Positions 51,972 to 60,257 of a DNA stretch of 64,000 nucleotides are shown one piece after another (within the stretch, counting starts at the first letter, position 1; each line of letters begins with the position of its first letter). Source of the DNA: Thermanaerothrix daxensis (lineage in GTDB: Bacteria; Chloroflexota; Anaerolineae; Anaerolineales; Anaerolineaceae); NCBI RefSeq assembly GCF_001306145.1, contig NZ_LGKO01000002.1, forward strand, positions 1,302,001 through 1,366,000, read 5' to 3'. The translations under genes were made by a program, and so were the position numbers. The notes under the pieces were generated by a model. That model was not told where the DNA came from. It did no database searches and worked only from the letters and a program-made list of their open reading frames with translations.

Positions 51972-53960
51972 ATGCAAATGATTTTAGGAAATTTAGGCTT
52001 TGAATTTAGTCACCATGCAGAGATCATCCTGTTCTATGAAAACCACCAAGTAGGCAAGGTGTTTCCGCAATTGCTCTCTGAAGGGGTCAACTTACTATCC
52101 TCACCCGAAGCAATTTCTTTTCATGATCCCCGCACTTTTGCATCCACCCTAGGGCATGGGTCGCGCTACTCAATTAAGGTTTCTTATAAGCAGGGTTTGA
52201 CTTACCTCCTGAACATAGATTATTACCCTCAGTGGCCAGACACAGTCTTTCTAAAATGGCATTTCGAAAACCGCGGGAGTGCTTCTATTAAGATTGAGCG
52301 GGTGGAACTCCCCTGCCTTGATCTCCCGCGTTTTCACGATAAACCCGTGTGGACACTGCAGGGAGCAGCGGTTAAGTGGGGTCAGGATTTTGCGTTTGAA
52401 TTACCAGCGTCCTTTCAACGCGATAATTATCTTGGGCACTTGCAAGACAGCGAAGGCGGCGGAATTCCCGTCAATGATTTCTGGAGCGCCGAGTATGGAA
52501 TAGCTCTTGCCCACGCAGAACCTTTGCCGCACGATTGGTTCATGCCGGTTGAAGCCACTTTCGAAAAATTAATAACCTCACTTCAGCGTCGCGGTTCCTT
52601 TATCCTGCAGCCTGGAGAATCCTTTTCCAGCTTGCAAAGTGTCTTGATTTTCCATCGCGGCGACTTTTTTGAACCCATTTCCCGTTACCGTGAAATTTTA
52701 GAGAAGCAGGGCCTTCAACCCGCTCCACCTTCTCCGGAGGATTTTGAACCCGCATGGTGTTCGTGGGGATATGAGTTTGATGTAAGACCAGAGGAGGTTG
52801 AAGGTGTCTTGCCTATGCTTAGGCGCCTTGGCATCCGTTGGGTCACCCTCGATGATCGCTGGTTTGACCATTATGGAGATTGGAACCCTCGCCCTGACAC
52901 CTTCCCGGGTGGCGAAGCCCGGATGTCTCTTTTAGTGGAGAGAATCCACCAGGAAGGAATGCTGGCCCAACTGTGGTGGTATCCGCTCTGTGCAGAGGAT
53001 GGACATGGTCACTGGGATACCCTGACCTACGGTTATTCTCAAATCTTGAAGGATCATCCAGATTGGGTAGTTATAAACCCGGATGGAAGTGTGGCGCGTA
53101 ATAACCGTCATCTTGCTATGCTTTGTCCGGCTTTGCCTGAAGTGCAGGAATATACATTGCGCTTGGTACAGCGTTTTATAGGCAAATGGGGATTTGACGG
53201 CTTTAAGCTCGATAATATCTACACCATGCCACCGTGCTACAACCCTGCTCACCATCATTCTCATCCCGAAGAGTCCATGTGGGCATTCGGGAAACTCTAC
53301 CAGCAAATTCTCACTGAAAGCCAGCGTTTGTGTCCTCATGCTGGGGTGCAGATTTGTCCTTGCGGCACTCCAATCACGTTTAGTTTGCTTCCTGCAACTA
53401 CCCAGACCGTCACCGCAGACCCCATTTCGAGCGCCCAGGTACGGCAGCGAATTAAGTTTTACAAAGCTCTGATGGGCTCAAAGGCGGCGGTTTTTGCTGA
53501 TCACGTGGAACTTACCGATGGGGGGATTGATTTTGCTTCTCAGATTGGTGCCGGAGGAGTACCGGGAACGAAATTCATCTGGCCTGAGCAGCCCGAAATC
53601 CTTGCTCGTCTGCGTGAGGTCTGGCTGCTCACCCCCGAGAAAGAAGCGTTGTGGGAAAAGTGGTTCCGGATCTACAATCACCACCGCCCTGCTGAGGGAG
53701 AGTACCTCAATCTTTATGATTCTGCCTTTGATCAACCAGAAGCACACGTATTACGCAAGGGCCAGGCGCTATATTATGCCTTCTTTGCTCCATTTTTCAA
53801 AGGCGATGTTGAACTGCGGGGACTGGAGGGCGGAAAAAGTTATCGTGTTGAGGACTACACCAAGGGTCGTGCTTTAGGCGTGGTGAGTAAGCAGCATCCA
53901 TTCCTGTCAGTCAAATTTGAGGGATCGCTCCTCATGATCGCTATTCCTGAAAACTATTAA
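51972..53960 (+). CDS. GH36-like alpha-galactosidase (melibiase family)
   Basis: A 662-residue glycoside hydrolase: an N-terminal beta-sandwich (to about 255), a TIM barrel (about 258-560) and a short C-terminal beta domain. The barrel shows WVTLDDRWFDHYGDWNPRPD, the nucleophile D414 in GFDGFKLDN, and an acid/base candidate D483 in TADPISSAQVRQR. There is no signal peptide, so it acts in the cytoplasm on imported oligosaccharide. The frame extends upstream into the permease gene; the ATG at 51972 follows GGAGAGG by about 11 nt. Raffinose-type or related alpha-linked substrates are plausible; exact specificity is unknown. Confidence 0.85.
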   Translation: MQMILGNLGFEFSHHAEIILFYENHQVGKVFPQLLSEGVNLLSSPEAISFHDPRTFASTLGHGSRYSIKVSYKQGLTYLLNIDYYPQWPDTVFLKWHFENRGSASIKIERVELPCLDLPRFHDKPVWTLQGAAVKWGQDFAFELPASFQRDNYLGHLQDSEGGGIPVNDFWSAEYGIALAHAEPLPHDWFMPVEATFEKLITSLQRRGSFILQPGESFSSLQSVLIFHRGDFFEPISRYREILEKQGLQPAPPSPEDFEPAWCSWGYEFDVRPEEVEGVLPMLRRLGIRWVTLDDRWFDHYGDWNPRPDTFPGGEARMSLLVERIHQEGMLAQLWWYPLCAEDGHGHWDTLTYGYSQILKDHPDWVVINPDGSVARNNRHLAMLCPALPEVQEYTLRLVQRFIGKWGFDGFKLDNIYTMPPCYNPAHHHSHPEESMWAFGKLYQQILTESQRLCPHAGVQICPCGTPITFSLLPATTQTVTADPISSAQVRQRIKFYKALMGSKAAVFADHVELTDGGIDFASQIGAGGVPGTKFIWPEQPEILARLREVWLLTPEKEALWEKWFRIYNHHRPAEGEYLNLYDSAFDQPEAHVLRKGQALYYAFFAPFFKGDVELRGLEGGKSYRVEDYTKGRALGVVSKQHPFLSVKFEGSLLMIAIPENY

Positions 53961-53976
53961 TCAGAAGGGATGTTGT

Positions 53977-55020
53977 ATGGAACAAGGACGCTTCACATAT
54001 CATGAGATTATGACCCAAACGGAAGCCTGGAACGAAGCGCTAGATCGAGTGGAGGCTCAACGCTCAGACCTGTTGGATCTATTCCGTCCCGATTACGAAC
54101 AGATCATCTTTACAGGTTGCGGCTCAACGTATTATCTCTCCCTTGCCGCATCTGCTTTGTTCCAACAATGCACTGGCCGCATCGCCCGTGCGGTCCCTGC
54201 TGGCGAATTGTTGCTTAATGAAGGTACCGTTTTGCGGCATTCCCCTGAGCATTCGCTTTTGATTGCGATCAGCCGTTCAGGCGCTACCACAGAGACCCTG
54301 CGTGCCGTCGAGCAGTTTAAAACCCGCACACGAGGAAATGTCTTGGCCATCACTAACTACCCAGAGCATGCGTTGCCCAAATTGGCTGATCTTGCCCTGG
54401 TGGTTGAGAAAGGCCAGGAGGAAAGCGTGGCCCAAACACGTTCCTTTGCCTCTATGTATGTTGCTGCGGTGGCTACAAGCCTTCTGGTAGGTGCACGCCA
54501 TGCTGACCTGCACGCAATGCGTCGGTTGGCCGAGGTTGGAGCAAGACTGCTCCATGATTATGCACCCTTGGCTCAGAAAATGGGGGCCAATCTTAATTTT
54601 GACCGCTTCTATTTCTTGGGCAGCGGGATTCGCTACGGGCTTGCTTGTGAAGCCAATCTGAAGATGAAAGAAATGACACTCACTCACAGCGAACCCTTTC
54701 ATTTTCTGGAGTTCCGGCACGGTCCAATGTCAATGGTCAATAACCGTACAGTGATCGTCGGGCTTTTGTCTGAGGCGAACCTCCCTTATGAATGGGCAGT
54801 TTTGGAGGAAATGCGATCCTTGGGCGCAACAATCCTGAGCCTGAGCGAAGCGGATGAGAGGGCCAGCGTTCAGTTTCAGAGCGGCATTCCCGAGATTGCT
54901 CGGGGCGTTCTCTATCTTCCAGTGCTGCAGTTGATGGCCTACTACCGCTCCCTGGCTAAAGGGTTGAATCCCGACCGTCCCACTCACTTGAGCGCCGTGG
55001 TTGAATTGGGCGCGCTTTAG
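53977..55020 (+). CDS. double-SIS-domain sugar isomerase/deaminase (GlmS C-half or AgaS-like)
   Basis: A 347-residue protein with two SIS domains. The first has FTGCGSTYYLSLAASALFQQ and the phosphosugar-binding loop ISRSGATTET; the second contains YFLGSGIRYGLACEANLKMK and HFLEFRHGPMSMV, as in the isomerase half of GlmS. There is no glutaminase domain, so it may be an AgaS-type amino-sugar phosphate deaminase/isomerase or a FrlB-like deglycase. It follows the GH36-like gene by 16 bp and probably processes a sugar released by it. Confidence 0.87.
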   Translation: MEQGRFTYHEIMTQTEAWNEALDRVEAQRSDLLDLFRPDYEQIIFTGCGSTYYLSLAASALFQQCTGRIARAVPAGELLLNEGTVLRHSPEHSLLIAISRSGATTETLRAVEQFKTRTRGNVLAITNYPEHALPKLADLALVVEKGQEESVAQTRSFASMYVAAVATSLLVGARHADLHAMRRLAEVGARLLHDYAPLAQKMGANLNFDRFYFLGSGIRYGLACEANLKMKEMTLTHSEPFHFLEFRHGPMSMVNNRTVIVGLLSEANLPYEWAVLEEMRSLGATILSLSEADERASVQFQSGIPEIARGVLYLPVLQLMAYYRSLAKGLNPDRPTHLSAVVELGAL

Positions 55021-55121
55021 TTTCCAGGAAGGAGGTGGTAATCAAAGATTGGCGTGTCAGAAACAATCCTCTATCTCATAAACCCGCTAACCTTGAAAAT
55101 TAAAAAACTTAAGGAGGAACC

Positions 55122-56462
55122 ATGAAAAGACTAGCCCTGTTCTTTGCCTTGGTTTTGGTCCTCTCCATGGTACTGAACGCATGTGCGGGAGGTCCTCAAA
55201 CAACTGCACCAACCCAGCCCTCTCCAACCACTGCGCAGGCCGAGGCAACCGCTCCGGTCTCTACGGGCAAAGCTGAGCTGCGCATGATGATGTGGGGGGC
55301 TCCCGAAGAGCTGGCCATCTGGAAACAAATCGTTGCCGATTTTCAGGCAAATAACCCTGAGATCACGGTCAACGTCGAGGTTTCGGAGTGGGAGGCTTAC
55401 TGGACTAAACTCAAGACTCTGCTGGCCGCGGGTACCCCTCCGGATATTTTCGCTATTGATGCCCCCTACTATCTCGATTACCAGACACGAGGGGTTCTGT
55501 TGAACCTACAACCCTATCTGGATGCTGAACCCAATTTGCTTGATGATGTTTACCCACAAACCCTAAAGGCCTATCAAACCCCAGAAGGTTACTTTGGCCT
55601 GCCGCGTGACTTTCAGACCATCGTGGTTTTCTATAACAAGGACATGTTCGATGCAGCGGGGGTGCCTTACCCCTCCCCCGATTGGACGTATGATGACTTT
55701 CGGGCTACGGCCAAAGCTCTCACCCTTGACAAAGACAAAGATGGGGTCATAGATCAGTACGGTTACGCTACCGACCTATGGGACATGGAACTGTTCTGGA
55801 GCGAGGTAATCTGGGCTTTTGGTGGGGATATTATTAGTCCTGACCACACTCAAACTCTCATCGGTTCTCCAGAGGCCCGTAAAGCCTGGCGGTTTATTTA
55901 CGACATGATGTTTGTAGATAAATCCATGCCAGATACTACAACGGCTGCCCAATATGGCGGAGACCTCTTCCAGGCGGGTAAGGCAGCAATGACGACAATT
56001 GGGCATTGGGCGGTACCCGGTTATGCAGAAGCAGGGTTGAATTTTGACGTGGTGCAGATGCCCGCGGGTCCGGCAGGAAGAGCAACTAGCGTGAACAGCG
56101 CCGGCTTTGTCATTGCCAAGAACACTAAATATCCCGATGCGGCCTGGAAATTCCTCAAATTTGTGATCAGCACGCCGGCTCAAACACGTCTAGCAGAACT
56201 GGGCTTTGCCTGCCCGGTGCTTAAGTCCGTAGCTGAAAGCCCGGCCTTCCTGGACCAGCCGATCAAGATCAACCACAAGGTGTTCCTGGATTCGCTGGAG
56301 TTCGCACGCATGAAGCCGGTCTTCAAGGGGTATGATGAGTGGGCCTCTGTTATCGGTGATGGGATGGCACCAATCTGGGCTGGCGAGGAAGCAGATTTGG
56401 ACGCGGTGCTGGATGAGATAATTCCGCAAGCCGATGATGTTTTGAAACAATATAACCCGTAG
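55122..56462 (+). CDS. CUT1 sugar ABC transporter substrate-binding lipoprotein (third set)
   Basis: A 446-residue family 1 binding protein with lipobox (VLNAC, Cys 21) and a Thr/Pro/Ala linker. The mature part begins ELRMMMWGAPEELAIWKQIV and contains LLAAGTPPDIFAIDAPYYLD and NTKYPDAAWKFLKF. An AAGGAGG box precedes the ATG. It is followed by a stem-loop and two permease genes, the third such set in 14 kb. Confidence 0.92.
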   Translation: MKRLALFFALVLVLSMVLNACAGGPQTTAPTQPSPTTAQAEATAPVSTGKAELRMMMWGAPEELAIWKQIVADFQANNPEITVNVEVSEWEAYWTKLKTLLAAGTPPDIFAIDAPYYLDYQTRGVLLNLQPYLDAEPNLLDDVYPQTLKAYQTPEGYFGLPRDFQTIVVFYNKDMFDAAGVPYPSPDWTYDDFRATAKALTLDKDKDGVIDQYGYATDLWDMELFWSEVIWAFGGDIISPDHTQTLIGSPEARKAWRFIYDMMFVDKSMPDTTTAAQYGGDLFQAGKAAMTTIGHWAVPGYAEAGLNFDVVQMPAGPAGRATSVNSAGFVIAKNTKYPDAAWKFLKFVISTPAQTRLAELGFACPVLKSVAESPAFLDQPIKINHKVFLDSLEFARMKPVFKGYDEWASVIGDGMAPIWAGEEADLDAVLDEIIPQADDVLKQYNP

Positions 56463-56479
56463 AAGCACGAAAGCCATTC

Positions 56480-56514
56480 AGGGGAGTTGCCCGGTATTGC
56501 AAGGCAGCTCCCCT
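56480..56514 (+). terminator. intercistronic stem-loop after the third CUT1 binding-protein gene
   Basis: A 12-bp stem (56480-56491 with 56503-56514, one G-U pair) with an 11-nt loop, followed by TCCCCC rather than a T-run. Confidence 0.75.
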
Positions 56515-56540
56515 TCCCCCAAATTGGAGGAGCACAGTCT

Positions 56541-57428
56541 ATGGAATCTGGAATTAGGCCTCTTGGGCGAGAAAAAATTTGGCTATGGATCTTGTTGGCC
56601 CCGACTCTCTTTGGCTTGGTGTTCAGTGCTTTTGGGGCATTGTTGGCTACCTTGGGTTTATCGTTTACCGAATGGGATCTGTTTACTCCGCCCAAGTGGG
56701 TGGGACTTAATAACTACATCATGTTATTCACCGATAAACGCTTCCTGCGGGCACTGACCAACACGGCTCAGTTTGCTGCCCTTTATGTCCCAGGAGTGGT
56801 AATTATTTCCCTTTTCGTAGCAGTATTGATGAACCGAAGTATTCGGGGAATTTCCCTATATCGAACCATGTATTATCTGCCCGTGGTAACCTCAGCAGTG
56901 GCTACAGCACTGGTATGGAATCTTATTTATGGGAAGGATACGGGGGTCCTGAATTACATTCTGAAGCAATTTGGGTTGCAACCAGTGTGCTGGTTATGTA
57001 CCGATCGCGCGATGCTCTCGGTTGTCATTGTCAATATTTGGGGCGCGATCGGCGAGGGAATGATTATTTTTCTGGCGGGTCTCACCGCTATCCCTCGGGA
57101 GTACTACGAAGCCTCAGAGATGGATGGTGCTAACCGATTTCAGCAGTTTTTTAGGATTACACTTCCACTTATTACTCCTAGCATTTTCTTCCAGACCCTT
57201 ATCTCCACAATTAATGCATTTCAGGCTTTTGATTATATCTACATGTTGACCCGGCGGGGTCAGGGAGACAGTTCCATTCCGGTGGTCGTCTTCTCAATTT
57301 ATCGCAACGCCTGGCATTTCAACAAATATGGTGTTGCCAGTGCTCAAGCCATTGAACTCACGTTGATTGTGGCGGCACTGATGGTGATCTACCTGTGGGC
57401 CGAGAAAAGATTTGTCGTGTACGAGTAA
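56541..57428 (+). CDS. CUT1 sugar ABC transporter permease (MalF type, third set)
   Basis: A 295-residue permease with six membrane segments (IWLWILLAPTLFGLVFSAFG first). The EAA loop is EYYEASEMDGANRFQQFFRI then TLPLITP, with Ser in place of the second Ala. GGAGGAG at 56526-56532 lies 8 nt before the ATG at 56541, so the in-frame start at 56487 within the hairpin region is not used. Confidence 0.92.
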   Translation: MESGIRPLGREKIWLWILLAPTLFGLVFSAFGALLATLGLSFTEWDLFTPPKWVGLNNYIMLFTDKRFLRALTNTAQFAALYVPGVVIISLFVAVLMNRSIRGISLYRTMYYLPVVTSAVATALVWNLIYGKDTGVLNYILKQFGLQPVCWLCTDRAMLSVVIVNIWGAIGEGMIIFLAGLTAIPREYYEASEMDGANRFQQFFRITLPLITPSIFFQTLISTINAFQAFDYIYMLTRRGQGDSSIPVVVFSIYRNAWHFNKYGVASAQAIELTLIVAALMVIYLWAEKRFVVYE

Positions 57429-57441
57429 GAAGAGGCTGACA

Positions 57442-58281
57442 ATGGGCAAAAAGATTGAGAAAGTGATGTTGGATCTCATTACCTACCTGCTCCTTTCCTT
57501 AGGGGCTGTTATTATGGTGGTGCCCTTTTTGTGGATGGTGGCTACGTCGTTCAAGCAACCAGCAGATCAATTCACGATGACTTTGATTCCCAACCCAATC
57601 ACACTCGATAATTACCGCAGCCTCTTCAGTGTGGATTTGAACTTTCCCCTCATGTTTATGAATAGTACGGTTATCTCACTGTTGGTAACAGTAGGGCAAT
57701 TATTGACTTGTTCCATGGCGGCGTTCTGTTTCGCAGTAGTGAAGTTCAAAGGACGCGATATATTGTTTGCGGCGCTTTTGGCCACTTTGCTCATTCCCTT
57801 TCATGTCACACTGATCCCCAATTTCATTATTTTCCGATTTCTCGGATTAACTGGTACAAGTGTACCTATCTGGTTGCCCGCTTTTTGGGGAGGTGCCTTC
57901 GGTACCTTCTTGATTCGCCAGTACTTTCTTACTATCCCCCGTGACCTGGTGGATGCGGCACGGGTAGATGGTGCCTCGCTGCTGCAAATATTTTGGCGAG
58001 TTTATTTACCACTCGCCAAACCTGCACTGGCAGCGCTGGGCATTTTCACGTTCCAGGGTGCATGGAATGACCTGCTTCATCCTCTTATTTATATGCCGGC
58101 AGCCCCCAATACAACATTGACGGTAGGATTGGCCTTCTTCCAACAGCAAATGGTACTGGGTGGAAAGTTCACAGTCTTGATGGCGGGTGCTTTTGTTAGC
58201 ATCCTCCCCCTGCTGCTAGTTTTCTTCTTCGCCCAGAGGTACTTCATACAAGGAATTGCGCTTACTGGGGTGAAGAGATAG
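57442..58281 (+). CDS. CUT1 sugar ABC transporter permease (MalG type, third set)
   Basis: A 279-residue permease. The EAA loop is DLVDAARVDGASLLQIFWRV then YLPLAKP and the C-terminus is YFIQGIALTGVKR. An AGAGG box lies about 6 nt before the ATG at 57442; the frame start at 57412 would overlap the previous gene. It ends the third CUT1 set. The hydrogenase operon converges on it from the other strand, and no clear terminator is seen in the 91 bp between them. Confidence 0.92.
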   Translation: MGKKIEKVMLDLITYLLLSLGAVIMVVPFLWMVATSFKQPADQFTMTLIPNPITLDNYRSLFSVDLNFPLMFMNSTVISLLVTVGQLLTCSMAAFCFAVVKFKGRDILFAALLATLLIPFHVTLIPNFIIFRFLGLTGTSVPIWLPAFWGGAFGTFLIRQYFLTIPRDLVDAARVDGASLLQIFWRVYLPLAKPALAALGIFTFQGAWNDLLHPLIYMPAAPNTTLTVGLAFFQQQMVLGGKFTVLMAGAFVSILPLLLVFFFAQRYFIQGIALTGVKR

Positions 58282-58372
58282 CTTTATCGATACCTTGCTC
58301 CTTTTGAGGGGTGGGATGGGTTTTATTTGATTTTGTTGGTTTAATGGTTTGAGTGTAAGTGGCTATACGAAA

Positions 58373-58927
58373 TTATTCTGCATGCAATTTGAAACAATCC
58401 CCCACCCACGCTGCCAAAAACCTTACCAAACCACGAACGCTTCTCCGAACCGCTGGGGTCAAGCCTTCTCCAAAACGAAGCGAGACCGGCTGAATACCGA
58501 TAATCCCCATCTGGCACCCCAGTTCGGCCCCCAAGTAGTGCCCCAATAGCCCAGGCGACAAGGTATGGGTTGAAATCTGTGGTATCTCTTCAGCGCCTTC
58601 CCACATCACCCACGACACGGCACCCGGTGCCTGGTTCATATCCGCTGCATCTACCCACAGCACCCAATTTGGCTCAAAACGCCGCAACACTCCGGTGAAG
58701 TTTTCCGGTGCAATGCCTGCCTCTACCAAAAGCAATCGTTCATGTTGAGGTAAAACCCACTTTAGGCCCCGCACTATCCACAGACCAGCTCCATCATCGC
58801 CGTTAAGTTCGTTCCCCACCCCCACAAATGCCAGACGCAAGGCATCAGCCGGCAGATTCAGAGCACGGCGCTGCTTCTCCAGCGCATCCCTGAGCGGCTC
58901 GCTCCAGGAGGAATTGAATGTCTTCAT
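58373..58927 (-). CDS. hycI: HycI-type [NiFe]-hydrogenase maturation protease
   Basis: A protein of about 184 residues that trims the C-terminus of the hydrogenase large subunit after nickel insertion. FVGVGNELNGDDGAGLWIV carries the first nickel-sensing Asp region, WVDAADMNQAPG the central Asp, and STHTLSPGLLGHYLGAELG the conserved His segment, as in HycI. The preferred ATG (58927) lies inside the ferredoxin gene, giving an 83-bp overlap; a later non-ATG start is possible. It is the last gene of the operon, and its presence supports that the large subunit is a real Ni enzyme with a cleaved tail. Confidence 0.9.
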   Translation of the reverse strand: MKTFNSSWSEPLRDALEKQRRALNLPADALRLAFVGVGNELNGDDGAGLWIVRGLKWVLPQHERLLLVEAGIAPENFTGVLRRFEPNWVLWVDAADMNQAPGAVSWVMWEGAEEIPQISTHTLSPGLLGHYLGAELGCQMGIIGIQPVSLRFGEGLTPAVRRSVRGLVRFLAAWVGDCFKLHAE

Positions 58928-59285
58928 CACGGCCATATAATACTTCAAAAGGCACCTTGCTGGCCGAAGCCAGTTCCCATTCCTCGGTCGAAAACCCTAA
59001 ACACTTGAACCGACAACTTTCCACACATTGCGCGCAGTAAATACAACGATCTGCGTGATAGCGCATCACAAAGCGTTTACTGGCCTTATCAACAACGATC
59101 AACTCCAAGGCATTGGCCGGGCAGTCCTTCACACACAACTGACATCCCGAGCAATTCTCGGGATTCCAAACCACTTTAGCCCGCAATCGTTCTGGAACCT
59201 GCGGTCGCTGATATGGGTAACGCTCGGTGAATGGCCTTTTGAAAAGGGAGCGAAACACATCGCCAAACATGCTACCTATCGTCAT
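58845..59285 (-). CDS. 2x[4Fe-4S] ferredoxin subunit of group 4 hydrogenase (HycF/NuoI-like)
   Basis: A 146-residue electron-transfer subunit. Two cluster motifs are complete: CSGCQLCVKDCP and CIYCAQCVESC. The N-terminus (MFGDVFRSLFKRPFTERYPY) matches NuoI/EchF/MbhN-type proteins. It should pass electrons from reduced ferredoxin to the small subunit on the cytoplasmic side. An AGAGGTGG box lies just before the ATG; it follows the NuoH-like gene by 9 bp. The C-terminal extension after the second cluster is acidic, ending in a Cys-containing tail (GCAGEAAPCSESAG). Confidence 0.92.
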   Translation of the reverse strand: MTIGSMFGDVFRSLFKRPFTERYPYQRPQVPERLRAKVVWNPENCSGCQLCVKDCPANALELIVVDKASKRFVMRYHADRCIYCAQCVESCRFKCLGFSTEEWELASASKVPFEVLYGRDEDIQFLLERAAQGCAGEAAPCSESAG

Positions 59286-59294
59286 ATGCCACCT

Positions 59295-60233
59295 CTAGAA
59301 AATCAGATTCCCAACATAGCGCCCAAGAACAATCGCAATTAACTGGATAACTGCCAGGATCGTGCCAATGCGCCACCACAACCCCACCACCTGATCAATT
59401 CGCAAGCGCGCAAAGAGGGTCTGAAGAAGTGCCACCACCAGCAACAGCCCCACCGTCTTGACCAGGAAATCCAGCGGGGAGTGGATACCACCCAAGTAAA
59501 AGGCTGCCACCAGCGTGAGCCCAATGACCAGTTCAATGTCCTTGCTCAGGCGGAACAGCGCCAGCCCGCGTCCGCTGTACTCGGTTAGTGCTCCAGCCAC
59601 AATCTCCGTCTCAGCCTCCGGCGCGTCAAAAGGCGGCAACTCCAGTTTCCCCATCAACCCCACCAGTGCGACCAGAAAACCAATCGGCTGGGCAATCAAC
59701 AGCCACAGGTTTTGGCTGGCATACTCGTTGATAGATCGAATTTGCCAGGTTTGTGCCGCAATGGCCGGACCCAGCAATGCCAGCATGAAAGGGGCTTCGT
59801 ACGAGAACAGTTGCGTCAATGTACGGGTGGCCCCCACCAGGGCAAAGCGATCCACCGTGCACGCCCCGGCCAACCCCATACTGAGAGTCAGCACACTGAG
59901 CAGGTAAATTGTCACAATCAAATCACCCTGGAAAGCATATGCCGGCAACAACCCCGCCATGGGCACATAAAGGGCAGCCGTCAGAGCAGAAGCCAGAGCA
60001 AATAGCGGCAGCAGGTAAAACAACCCACGCTGAACCCCCAAAGGCGTGATCTCCTCTTTAGAAAGCAGTTTAAGCAGATCCGCCAAAGGCTGAAACCAGC
60101 GCGGCCCAATTCGATTCTGGAACCTTGCTACCAGCTTACGATCCAAGTATTCATAAGCCAGCCCAGCCATAATCAGAAACAGTCCGCCCGGGAAAATCAA
60201 GAGAACAATCAATGGGTTCAGGTTTAACGTCAT
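59295..60233 (-). CDS. NuoH/HycD/EchB-like membrane subunit
   Basis: A 312-residue polytopic protein with eight hydrophobic segments that anchors the hydrogenase module and links it to ion translocation. Conserved blocks are YEYLDRKLVARFQNRIGPRW, KEEITPLG, ELPPFDAPEAETEIVAGALT and EYSGRGLALF, the NuoH loop with acidic residues at the quinone/proton-channel entry. AGGAG lies 9 nt before the ATG. It sits between the large subunit and the ferredoxin subunit, as in Ech/Hyc-type clusters. Confidence 0.92.
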   Translation of the reverse strand: MTLNLNPLIVLLIFPGGLFLIMAGLAYEYLDRKLVARFQNRIGPRWFQPLADLLKLLSKEEITPLGVQRGLFYLLPLFALASALTAALYVPMAGLLPAYAFQGDLIVTIYLLSVLTLSMGLAGACTVDRFALVGATRTLTQLFSYEAPFMLALLGPAIAAQTWQIRSINEYASQNLWLLIAQPIGFLVALVGLMGKLELPPFDAPEAETEIVAGALTEYSGRGLALFRLSKDIELVIGLTLVAAFYLGGIHSPLDFLVKTVGLLLVVALLQTLFARLRIDQVVGLWWRIGTILAVIQLIAIVLGRYVGNLIF

Positions 60234-60257
60234 GGGGCTTTTCTCCTGCGCCGGGAA

